DNA of 41,792 nt, from assembly GCA_964529555.1 (NCBI GenBank), contig CAZGWV010000023.1:1-41792 (forward strand), in the 5' to 3' direction. Position numbers and translations under genes: made by a program. The DNA is from UBA7672 sp964529555. GTDB taxonomy: Bacteria > Pseudomonadota > Alphaproteobacteria > Caulobacterales > Hyphomonadaceae. Each line of letters opens with the position of its first letter. The stretch's first letter is position 1. The notes beneath the pieces were generated by a model. That model saw only the letters and a list, made by a program, of their open reading frames with translations, was not told the DNA's origin and made no database searches. Below are positions 32,430 through 39,867 of the stretch, in pieces.

Positions 32430-33146
32430 CTAGATCAGACCCTTGGCCTTCATGCTGATCGTCTCGGCCGCGCCCACGACGAGATGGTCGTGCAGCCTTA
32501 TCTCCAGCGGCGCGAGCGCCTTCTCTATGTCGCGCGTGAGATCGATATCGGCGCGCGAGGGCGTGGGGTCGCCGCTGGGATGATTGTGGACGAGGATGAC
32601 GGCGGAGGCCGACAGCTCCAGCGCGCGGCGTGCGATTTCGCGCGGATAGACCGGCGCGTGGTCGACTGTGCCCCTCCCTGCTATCTCGTCGGCAATAAGC
32701 TTGTTCTTGCGGTCGAGATAGAGCACGCGCGCCTGCTCGGACTTCTCGTGGCGCAGCGCCAGTTTCACATAATTCAGAAGGGCGGCCCAGTTGGTGATGA
32801 CCGGGCGGTCGGCGATCTGATCTCCTGCGGCGCGATGCAGCAGGAGGCTGGCGGCGCGGATGTAGGACGCGGCAGTCTCGCCAACGCCCTTCACTTCCAT
32901 CAGGCGCTCAGGCGGGGCCGCCAGCACGCCGGACACGGTCCCGAACCTTGCCAGCAATTCCTTTGCTATGGGCTTGGTATCGACGCGCGGGATGAAAGCG
33001 TAGAGCATCAGCTCAAGCAATTCGTAGTCCTTCAGGTGGCCGCCATCGCCCTCCAGCACGCGCTGGCGCAGCCGTTCCCGATGGCCATGATAGTGCCGCG
33101 CCGGGCCTTCATGCGTTCCTGATTTCGGCTTCCCCCCTTCCGCCAT
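32430..33146 (-). CDS. radC: RadC family JAB-domain protein
   Basis: A 238-residue RadC. An N-terminal helix-hairpin region (RERLRQRVLEGD, VKGVGETAASYIRAA) is followed by a JAB/MPN+ metalloprotease-like domain. The metal motif H-N-H-P-S-G...D is complete (HNHPSGDPTPSRADIDLT), with the upstream glutamate region HEKSEQARVLYLDRK. The role of RadC is unsettled; a DNA repair role has not held up. It starts four bases after the map stop, so they are one transcript. Confidence 0.94.
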   Translation of the reverse strand: MAEGGKPKSGTHEGPARHYHGHRERLRQRVLEGDGGHLKDYELLELMLYAFIPRVDTKPIAKELLARFGTVSGVLAAPPERLMEVKGVGETAASYIRAASLLLHRAAGDQIADRPVITNWAALLNYVKLALRHEKSEQARVLYLDRKNKLIADEIAGRGTVDHAPVYPREIARRALELSASAVILVHNHPSGDPTPSRADIDLTRDIEKALAPLEIRLHDHLVVGAAETISMKAKGLI

Positions 33147-33150
33147 CGGA

Positions 33151-33996
33151 TCAATCTGCGGATGCGCCCGTGGCGTGAGGCGTGTGAAGCCCCGCCGGCG
33201 ACAGGGTGAATATCTCGACGCCCGTCTCGGTGATGCCGATGGAGTGTTCGTACTGCGCGGACAGCGAACGGTCGCGCGTCTTCGCGGTCCATCCGTCCTG
33301 CATCAGCGCCACATCGCGGCGGCCAAGATTGATCATCGGCTCGACCGTGAAGATCATGCCGGGGCGCAACTCGTCGCCATGCCCACGGCGGCCGAAGTGG
33401 AGAATATTCGGCGAGTCGTGGAAGACGCGGCCGAGGCCGTGGCCGCAGAACGCCTCCACCACGGAGTAGCGTTGGCGTTCAGCGAATTCCTGAATGGCGG
33501 CGCCGATGTCGCCAAGGCGCGCGCCCGGCTTGATCGCCCCGATCCCCTTCATCATCGACTCGTAGGTGACATCCATCAGCCGCGAGGCTTTGCGCTTCAC
33601 CGGGCCGACCGCATACATGCGCGAGGTGTCGCCATGCCAGCCATCGACGATCACGGTAACATCGACATTGACGATGTCGCCTTCCTTGAGCACGCGCTGC
33701 GGGGTCGGGATGCCGTGGCAGACGACTTCGTTGATCGAGGTGCAGACGGTGTGGCGATAGCCTTTGTAGAACAGGCACGCCGGCAAGCCGCCGCCGGCCA
33801 GCACGAACTCGCGCGCGAGATCGTCGATCTTGCCGGTAGTCGCGCCCGGTACGATGTGAGGAGCCAGCATGTCGAGGCATTCAGCCGCGAGGCGACCGGC
33901 CTTGCGCATACCGGCGAACGCTTCGGGGCCGTGCAGCTTGATCTCGTTGGTGTGGCGCGGCGGCGCGTCGGTGGCGTCGATGAATCCCATCGTCAT
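33151..33996 (-). CDS. map: Methionine aminopeptidase type I
   Basis: Removes the N-terminal methionine from nascent proteins. The 281-residue M24 enzyme shows the metal-binding HGIPTPQRVLKEGDIVNVD, DTSRMYAVG, the active-site GHGLGRVFHDSPN, FTVEPMINLG, and the closing EHSIGITETGVEIFT. ATG 33996 has GAGG eight bases upstream, preferred over the frame's earlier GTG/ATG. It precedes radC by four bases. Confidence 0.96.
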   Translation of the reverse strand: MTMGFIDATDAPPRHTNEIKLHGPEAFAGMRKAGRLAAECLDMLAPHIVPGATTGKIDDLAREFVLAGGGLPACLFYKGYRHTVCTSINEVVCHGIPTPQRVLKEGDIVNVDVTVIVDGWHGDTSRMYAVGPVKRKASRLMDVTYESMMKGIGAIKPGARLGDIGAAIQEFAERQRYSVVEAFCGHGLGRVFHDSPNILHFGRRGHGDELRPGMIFTVEPMINLGRRDVALMQDGWTAKTRDRSLSAQYEHSIGITETGVEIFTLSPAGLHTPHATGASAD

Positions 33997-34085
33997 GGGC
34001 TTGTCCTCTCGTATTGGCCGCAGTCCTAGCACGACCAGCGCCCGCTCGGCGAGACGCCGGATTGGCCCGGCTTTGGCGACTTGTT

Positions 34086-34514
34086 CTAGTTCAGCTTGGC
34101 CCGCCGCCTGGGCGGCTCCGGCGCAAACGGCTTGGGCAGCGGCAGGGCGGGCACGCCCTCCTCAACCAGTTCCTGCGCCACTTCCGGGGTCACCTCGCCC
34201 CAGACGGGCCGGGTCTCGGTCTCGCCGTAATACATGGAGCGCGCCTCATCGGCGAACTTGTCGCCGACATAGTCGTGCGTCGTCTCGATGTGCTGGCGGA
34301 TCTCTGCGGCGACCTTCGCGGCAGCGACTTCGGCGGGAACCGCCCTGTCGGACGAGCGCACGGTCGGCGCCATGATCCGCTTGCTCACCTCGGTCGATCC
34401 GCATTTTGGGCACTCAATCAGCTTGCGCTTGCGCTGACGGTCATAGGCCTTCGAGTCCGAGAACCATGCCTCGAACTCATGTTCCCCCGAACATGCGAGA
34501 GAGTAGCGGATCAA
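34086..34514 (-). CDS. DUF1178 family protein
   Basis: A 142-residue protein with the DUF1178 pattern: N-terminal MIRYSLACSGEHEFEAWFSDS, a zinc-ribbon-like ECPKCGSTEVSKRIMAP, and a C-terminal RSMYYGETETRPVWGEVT. Function unknown; common in alphaproteobacteria near grxC and comF. The start is TTG at 34514, with GGGAG about nine bases upstream. It follows grxC by 15 bases and may be cotranscribed. Confidence 0.9.
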   Translation of the reverse strand: MIRYSLACSGEHEFEAWFSDSKAYDRQRKRKLIECPKCGSTEVSKRIMAPTVRSSDRAVPAEVAAAKVAAEIRQHIETTHDYVGDKFADEARSMYYGETETRPVWGEVTPEVAQELVEEGVPALPLPKPFAPEPPRRRAKLN

Positions 34515-34529
34515 GCTTCGGCGCTCCCT

Positions 34530-34799
34530 TTATGCAATGGCCGGTTCGGCGAGCAGCGGATCGAGCCGGCCTTGATAGTCGAGATCGTGGATATCATCGG
34601 AGCCGCCGACATGGCGACCGTTGATGAATATCTGCGGATACGTCGTGCCGTTGGAGCGCTGGATCATCTCGCGGCGATATTCGGCGTTATCCGCAGCGCG
34701 ATACTCGACCACCTCAACGCCCTTGGATGCAAGCAGCGCCTTCGCGCGCGTGCAGTAGCCGCAATATTCCCGCGTGTAGATCTCAACCCGCGCCGACAC
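34530..34799 (-). CDS. grxC: Glutaredoxin 3
   Basis: A small thiol-disulfide oxidoreductase of 89 residues. The active site is C-G-Y-C (Cys13, Cys16) in IYTREYCGYCTRAK, where most GrxC have C-P-Y-C. The glutathione-binding TYPQIFINGRHVGGSDD follows. GTG 34799 is chosen: AGGAG lies seven bases before it and the protein then has family length; the frame open to 34874 would add about 25 residues. It lies between comF and DUF1178 on the same strand, a layout seen in relatives. Confidence 0.93.
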   Translation of the reverse strand: MSARVEIYTREYCGYCTRAKALLASKGVEVVEYRAADNAEYRREMIQRSNGTTYPQIFINGRHVGGSDDIHDLDYQGRLDPLLAEPAIA

Positions 34800-34912
34800 A
34801 GCCAAACTCCTGACCTTGACCTCATCCACCAACCGGACCACCGCAGATCGTGGACGCTGGAACCTGAACCTCACCTTATAACAGAGCGTTGAAACTCTGG
34901 AATCGTTCCAAT

Positions 34913-35725
34913 TTATATGGTTGGCGTTCTTGGCCCCGCAACTCGGGCAAGTGTGATCACATCGACGCAGGCTGCCCCTGCCCGTTTCAGCGTCCTTGCG
35001 CAGGCTTCTGCCGTGGCGCCAGTGGTCAGAACATCATCAACCAGCAGCACACGCTTGCCCTTCACCAGCTTGATCCGGCTGCGGCGCACGCGAAAAGCGC
35101 CCTGCACGTTCCGCCGCCTTGCGTCTCCCGAGAGATTGCCCTGGATCGGCGTTGACCGGACCCGCTTCAGCGCATCGACCGACAGGCGCACGCCGCTGGT
35201 GCGCGACAGGGCGGCGGCGAGCCAGCCAGACTGGTTGAAACCCCGCCGGATCAGCCTGAAATAGTGCAATGGCACGGGCGTTATCAGGTCCGCCTCCGCC
35301 AGCAATTCCGCCCCCGCGCCGGTCATCCAGCCGGCCAGCGTGCCCAGCCCGTCGCGCCGGCCCTGATATTTGAGGCCCAGCACCAGATCGCGCGAGACGT
35401 CGCCATAGATAAGGGCCGCCCGCGCCCGATCGTAGGCTGGCAGCCGGACGAGGCAGGCGCCGCAAAGCTGGTCCGGCTCCACGGCGATCTCGAAGGGAAT
35501 GCCGCAGCAGCGGCAAAGCGCGCCCGTAATGAAGTTCAGCCGCGACCAGAGTTCGGGCTCCAGCGGGCCGGGACCGGGCAATTCCCGGTGCGTAATCAAC
35601 GACCTCTGCGGCCAGATCAGCCCGGCCAGCCGCCTGCCGGCCCGCACACGTCCGGGTGAGCCGCCACGCCGCAGCTTACCGGCGCGCGCGTCCGTGGCTA
35701 CATTGGCGTCAGATGACCTCGTCAC
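34913..35725 (-). CDS. comF: ComF family phosphoribosyltransferase-like protein
   Basis: A 270-residue protein with an N-terminal zinc ribbon (C-R-C-C-G-I-P-F then C-G-A-C) and the ComF phosphoribosyltransferase-type domain. The pyrophosphate motif is VLLVDDVLTTGAT (226-238), and FNQSGWLA and NVQGAFRV are family segments. ComF has roles in DNA uptake in some bacteria, but the exact reaction is unknown. A GTG at 35725 gives a start with a poorly placed ribosome-binding site, and the first ~40 basic residues may not all be real. Its 5' end overlaps the divergent methyltransferase start by up to 13 bases. Confidence 0.88.
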   Translation of the reverse strand: MTRSSDANVATDARAGKLRRGGSPGRVRAGRRLAGLIWPQRSLITHRELPGPGPLEPELWSRLNFITGALCRCCGIPFEIAVEPDQLCGACLVRLPAYDRARAALIYGDVSRDLVLGLKYQGRRDGLGTLAGWMTGAGAELLAEADLITPVPLHYFRLIRRGFNQSGWLAAALSRTSGVRLSVDALKRVRSTPIQGNLSGDARRRNVQGAFRVRRSRIKLVKGKRVLLVDDVLTTGATAEACARTLKRAGAACVDVITLARVAGPRTPTI

Positions 35726-36642
35726 CCCTTCCCCCCTCGGCCCGGCCCGATCCCATGCGGGTCTTCGACCGCCGCCTGCATGCGCGCCGCCGTAGCCGCG
35801 CAGCGCGCAGCTATGGCGACTACTCTTTCCTGAAACAGGTCGCGGCGGAAGACATTGCCTTCCGGCTTTCGGCGATCAATCGCCGGTTCGACCGCGTGCT
35901 GGACCTTGGCGCGCATGACCGCCTGCTAACGCGGACGCTGCGCGCCGACCCTATCGTGGCCTCGCGGGTGGGCGAGATCGTCGCCGCCGATATGGCGGAG
36001 GCGTTCCGGCCAGACATTGTTGCTGATGAAGAAGCGCTGCCCTTTTCCGACGCGTCGTTCGACCTCGTCGTCTCCGCGCTGTCGCTTCACTGGGTGAACG
36101 ATCTGCCCGGCGCGCTGATTCAGATCCGGCGCGTGCTGAAGCCGGATGGCCTGTTCATCGGCGCAGTCCTGGGCGGGCGCACGCTGACCGAGTTGCGCCA
36201 GTCGCTGCTGTCGGCGGAGGAAGACGTTCGCGGCGGCGCGTCCAACCGCATCTCGCCCTATCTCGATGTCATGGATGGCGCGGGCCTGCTGCAGCGCGCG
36301 GGGTTTGCCATGCCGGTGGCCGACAACGATGCGCGAACGGTTCGCTATGCGCATCCGCTGAAACTGCTGGGCGATCTGCGCGGCATGGGCGAGACGGCGG
36401 CGTTTGCCGATCGCGCGGCGCCGGCGCTGACGCGCGGCATCCTGATGCGTGCGATGGAGACTTATGGCCGGCGCTATTCCGACCCTGACGGCCGCGTGCG
36501 CGCAACCTTCGAATTCGTGACGCTGTCCGGCTGGGCGCCCTCGCCGGATCAACCCAAGGCAAAGCGGCCCGGCAGTGCGACTGTGCGCCTTGCGGATGCG
36601 CTGGGCGTCAGGGAATACGGAACCGGCGAGAAGGCGGGCTGA
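35713..36642 (+). CDS. SAM-dependent methyltransferase (NDUFAF5/BioC-like)
   Basis: A 309-residue class I methyltransferase. The glycine loop is DRVLDLGAHDR (residues 60-70), followed by IVAADMAEAF (acidic SAM contact), LPFSDASFDLVVSALSLHWVNDLPGALIQIRR and LKPDGLFIGAVLGG. The beginning RVFDRRLHARRRSRAA resembles the NDUFAF5 branch, hydroxylases/methyltransferases of mitochondrial complex I assembly and their bacterial relatives; BioC is another option. ATG 35713 or 35755 is possible. Target unknown. Confidence 0.85.
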   Translation: MTSSPLPPSARPDPMRVFDRRLHARRRSRAARSYGDYSFLKQVAAEDIAFRLSAINRRFDRVLDLGAHDRLLTRTLRADPIVASRVGEIVAADMAEAFRPDIVADEEALPFSDASFDLVVSALSLHWVNDLPGALIQIRRVLKPDGLFIGAVLGGRTLTELRQSLLSAEEDVRGGASNRISPYLDVMDGAGLLQRAGFAMPVADNDARTVRYAHPLKLLGDLRGMGETAAFADRAAPALTRGILMRAMETYGRRYSDPDGRVRATFEFVTLSGWAPSPDQPKAKRPGSATVRLADALGVREYGTGEKAG

Positions 36643-36657
36643 CTCACGCGCGCCCGT

Positions 36658-36837
36658 TTACGGCTGCTGGTTGAACCCGGCCTGCACGGCGTTGAACGAG
36701 TTGTTCGTGTTCGTGCCGATCGCGGATGCGCCGCCGACGATGGCGACCGAGATGATGCCAGCGATGAGGCAATACTCGATCACGGTCGCGCCCGAGCAAT
36801 CCTGGAGAAATTTCCTGAGGGTGTTGAACATTTTCAT
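36658..36837 (-). CDS. Flp/Fap-type pilin
   Basis: A 59-residue prepilin. A short basic leader ends at Gly16 (SG), the prepilin peptidase cuts before ATVIEY with the conserved Glu at +5, and a hydrophobic helix CLIAGIISVAIVGGASAIG follows. This is the pattern of Flp pilins assembled by the Tad system. The start overlaps the mutT stop by four bases (ATGA), so translation is coupled. No tad/cpa assembly gene, prepilin peptidase or second pilin is in the window. ATG 36831 is a possible alternative start. Confidence 0.85.
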   Translation of the reverse strand: MKMFNTLRKFLQDCSGATVIEYCLIAGIISVAIVGGASAIGTNTNNSFNAVQAGFNQQP

Positions 36838-37250
36838 GCGCGTGCCGCCTTCGACCAGTCAATGAAGCGCTCGAACAGGGGCAGGTCCGCGGCAGGAGCT
36901 GGATAGCCCCTGATCTCCCCGTCAGACACCCAGGCGAGCTGTTGACCCTCCTTAGCTACGATCTCGCCTTCCCATTTCCGTATCAGGAACACCGGCATGA
37001 GGAGATGAAACCGCTCGTAGGCGTGCGAGGCGAACGCAAAAGGCGCCATGTCGGCTTCAGCAACGTCGACGCCCAGCTCTTCCATCAGTTCGCGCGAGAG
37101 CGCGCCCTGAGGGCTTTCGCCGGCTTCAATCTTGCCGCCTGGGAATTCCCAGAGACCCGCCATCGTCTTTCCCTCGGGCCGCTGCGCAAGCAGCAGACGC
37201 CCGTCGCTTCGAACAAGCGCAGCCGCCGATACAATCATAAGCGTGCGCAT
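36834..37250 (-). CDS. mutT: NUDIX hydrolase, MutT-like
   Basis: A 138-residue NUDIX protein with the full box G-x5-E-x7-R-E-x-x-E-E in GGKIEAGESPQGALSREL then MEELGV (residues 38-61). Preceded by AGLWEFPG and a start typical of 8-oxo-dGTP diphosphatases, so it probably cleans oxidised nucleotides. ATG 37250 is used; ATG 37238 also fits. Its stop overlaps the Flp pilin start, and it follows argJ after 44 bases. Confidence 0.93.
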   Translation of the reverse strand: MRTLMIVSAAALVRSDGRLLLAQRPEGKTMAGLWEFPGGKIEAGESPQGALSRELMEELGVDVAEADMAPFAFASHAYERFHLLMPVFLIRKWEGEIVAKEGQQLAWVSDGEIRGYPAPAADLPLFERFIDWSKAARA

Positions 37251-37294
37251 GCCTGTTCTCGCATGGTTGGGTAAATGCTGCGTGCAGTCCGGGG

Positions 37295-38548
37295 CTAACT
37301 TCTATAGGCGCCGTTTATCTTCACGTAACCATCGGTGAAATCGCAGGTCCAGACGCGGGCGCGGCCCTGCCCAAGCCCAAGATCGACGCGGATGAACACT
37401 TCCTGGCCGGAAACGGCGCGCGTGGCGGCCTCCTCCGAATAGGCAGGCGCGCGCGCGCCATCGCGGGCGACGAGGTGATCGCCGAACCACAGCGTTAGCC
37501 GGTCGCGCTCGACGGGCTCGGCGGTCTTGCCAATGGCCATGACCACCCTGCCCCAGTTGGCGTCGCCTGCCGCGATGGCAGTCTTGACCAGAGGCGAGTT
37601 GGCGATCGAACACGCGACGATCTTGGCGGATGCATCGCTCGCCGCGCCCTCGACCGTGATCTCGATGATCTTCGAGGCGCCTTCGCCGTCGCGGACGATC
37701 TGCGTGGCAAGGTCCTGCAGCACGCGATGCATCGCGGCGACGAATTCGGCGAGCCTCGGATCGTCGGGATCATGGATCGGCTCGCCGCCCGCCGCGCCCG
37801 TCGCGAAGAACAGCAGCGTGTCCGACGTAGACGTATCGCTATCGACCGTGATGCAGTTGTAGGTGAGATCGCCCAGCCGCGAGATCAGCGCCTGGCAGAC
37901 ATTCGGCGCGAGGGCGGCATCGGTGAAGAGGTAGTTGAGCGTCGTCGCCATGTTGGGCTGGATCATGCCCGAGCCCTTGGCCACGCCGACAATCGAGACA
38001 TTGCGCCGGTTGAGATCGACCGTCTCGCCGGCAGCCTTGGCGAACGTGTCCGTCGTGCGGATGCAGTGGGCGACCTTCTCCCAGTCCGGCGCGCCAAGCC
38101 CGCTCCACGCCGTCTCGACGCCGCCCGATACGATATGCGCCGGCAGCGGCTCGCCGATCACGCCCGTCGCCGAGACATAGACTTCATGCTCGCCGCAGCC
38201 TGATTTCCCGGCCGCAGATGCGATGGTTGCAGCATTCTTCGCGATGCCCGCAGCGCCCGTGAACGCATTGGAATTGCCGGTGTTGACCACCAGCACGCGC
38301 GCCCTGCCGCCGCCGGCCTTCAACGCTTCGCGGCAACGGTCCACATCGTCCGAGCGCGTGGAGGACATCGTGAAGATGCCGCCGACCGATGCGCCCTCGG
38401 GGAAGTGCATCACCAGCAGATCGTCGCGCACCTTGCCCTTGTAGAGCCCGAGCGAATGCGTGACCGCCTGGACCCCGCCCACCTTGGGCAGGACGGGAAA
38501 GCGCGCGGGCGCCAACGGTGAAACCGGCAGTTCGGACGCGGTGGCCAA
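37295..38548 (-). CDS. argJ: Bifunctional ornithine acetyltransferase/N-acetylglutamate synthase
   Basis: Recycles the acetyl group in arginine synthesis (transfers it from N-acetylornithine to glutamate). The 417-residue precursor cleaves itself at the site KGSGMIQPNMATTLNYLF, making Thr202 the new N-terminal nucleophile. Other segments are VVNTGNSNAFTGAAG and, late, VDLGLGQGRARVWTCDFTDGYVKIN. The start is TTG at 38548 with AAGGGG seven bases upstream, and begins 11 bases after the parvulin gene's stop, so the two are co-transcribed. Confidence 0.95.
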   Translation of the reverse strand: MATASELPVSPLAPARFPVLPKVGGVQAVTHSLGLYKGKVRDDLLVMHFPEGASVGGIFTMSSTRSDDVDRCREALKAGGGRARVLVVNTGNSNAFTGAAGIAKNAATIASAAGKSGCGEHEVYVSATGVIGEPLPAHIVSGGVETAWSGLGAPDWEKVAHCIRTTDTFAKAAGETVDLNRRNVSIVGVAKGSGMIQPNMATTLNYLFTDAALAPNVCQALISRLGDLTYNCITVDSDTSTSDTLLFFATGAAGGEPIHDPDDPRLAEFVAAMHRVLQDLATQIVRDGEGASKIIEITVEGAASDASAKIVACSIANSPLVKTAIAAGDANWGRVVMAIGKTAEPVERDRLTLWFGDHLVARDGARAPAYSEEAATRAVSGQEVFIRVDLGLGQGRARVWTCDFTDGYVKINGAYRS

Positions 38549-38559
38549 ATGTAAACCCC

Positions 38560-39615
38560 TTATTGCGGAGCGGGTGTCGGCGTCGCGGGCTCGCGCGTTT
38601 CGGACGCCGTGCCGCGCGCGGGCGGCGTCGCCGCAGGTAGTGTTGCGGGCGGCGTCTCGACAGCAGCAGCCTCGGGTGCAGGTTCAGCTACAGGCCGTGG
38701 CGCGGGACGAACCGTCGCCGGCTGGCTTGGCCGCGCGCCATGCGGCGCGTTGCGCTTCACGATCGTCGCATCGCCGCGCAGTTCCTTGAGAATCTGCTCC
38801 AGCTGTTGCGCCTTGAGATAGCGCTCGATCCGCTCGCGCAGTTCTTCAATTGAAGGGGGACGGCGCTTGCGGACCTCGTCCACCTTCACGACATGCCATC
38901 CCTCCGCATCCTCGAACGGGCGCGAGACGCCGCCCTGCGGCACATCGCGAATGACGCGCGCGAATTCGGGCGAGGCGTCCGCTGCTGTCAGGTAACCCAG
39001 GTCGCCGCCATCCATGCGGGTCGCTTCGTCGGCCGAGCGGCGGGCGGCTGTCACGGCAAAATCCGCCCCACCCTTCAGTTCGGCGGCGATCTTGTCGATC
39101 GCATCCTTGGTCGGCGCGAGAATGTGGCGCAGCCGCGCCTCATTCTCCATCTGCTGCTCCAGCAGGGCGACCTGCGTCTCGTACATCTTGCGGATGGCCG
39201 CCTCGTCTATCCGCTCGGAGGCGATGACTTCCAGCAGGACATTGCCAAGGATGTTGTCGCGCGCCGTCTCCAGCCGGTGACGGGCTTCCGGGTCCTCATC
39301 CAGGCCGCGGGCGATGGCCTCCATGGACAGGAGCTTCACTTCGATCAGCTGTTCCAGGATCTCGTCGAATTCGACGCTGCTCGGTTCCAGCGTTTCGTCG
39401 TCCCCGATAACCCCCTTCATCCGGGCTTCCAGTTCCACGTCGGCCACATAGATGATCTGCCCGTTAACCGTGGCGGCCTCGGCCGACCGATCGACGGAGA
39501 CGGCGGCAGGCACAGGGGCATCCTCGCCCCCGCAGCCGGCCAGCGCGCCAGGCAACGCGACGGAACCGCACAGGAACAGGGCGGATAGCCAGGGGGAGCG
39601 TGACCCAAAAGCCAT
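38560..39615 (-). CDS. Parvulin-type peptidyl-prolyl isomerase, lipoprotein
   Basis: A 351-residue exported protein. The lipobox ALAGC sits near residue 28, so it is lipid-anchored on the periplasmic side. A helical SurA/PrsA-like region (about 50-160) precedes a parvulin domain with LRHILAPTKDAIDKIAAEL, GGDLGYLTAADASPEFARV and GVSRPFEDAEGWHVVKVDEV. The C-terminal ~70 residues are a Pro/Ala/Thr-rich tail. It probably folds exported proteins, like PrsA. ATG 39615 has GAGGAG seven bases upstream. It lies opposite secA and upstream of argJ, an arrangement common in alphaproteobacteria. Confidence 0.92.
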   Translation of the reverse strand: MAFGSRSPWLSALFLCGSVALPGALAGCGGEDAPVPAAVSVDRSAEAATVNGQIIYVADVELEARMKGVIGDDETLEPSSVEFDEILEQLIEVKLLSMEAIARGLDEDPEARHRLETARDNILGNVLLEVIASERIDEAAIRKMYETQVALLEQQMENEARLRHILAPTKDAIDKIAAELKGGADFAVTAARRSADEATRMDGGDLGYLTAADASPEFARVIRDVPQGGVSRPFEDAEGWHVVKVDEVRKRRPPSIEELRERIERYLKAQQLEQILKELRGDATIVKRNAPHGARPSQPATVRPAPRPVAEPAPEAAAVETPPATLPAATPPARGTASETREPATPTPAPQ

Positions 39616-39676
39616 TCAGGGCTCCTCAAGCTGCTAAAGGCAGTCCGGGTTATCCAGTGCTTGGCCAGTGGTCGGA

Positions 39677-39705
39677 TTGACACTGGGAATGCTGGTCCTT
39701 ACGTG
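39677..39705 (+). promoter_or_regulatory. Possible secA promoter
   Basis: A perfect TTGACA lies at 39677-39682 with a poor TACGTG at -10 distance (17-base spacer), about 160 bases before secA. A TATATAG at about 39809 could be another -10. Both are weak; the 252-base divergent region must hold promoters for secA and the parvulin gene. Confidence 0.3.
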
Positions 39706-39867
39706 TCGCCAAGGCGCAAGTCGAGGGACTTCCCGGTTCATTTCCGGCGGGTTCGTGGTTTGTCGCCGGTGTAGCCGAGGCCGGATAACTCCCCCGTATG
39801 CACGCACTATATAGAGGGACGCCGCGACCATCTCGGCTCGCGTGAGGCTGGCAGGCGGATAATCGGT

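Noticed and set aside
39634..39831. A 65-codon reverse frame between the parvulin gene and secA
   Set aside because: No good start signal and no recognisable protein features; the region should contain the promoters.
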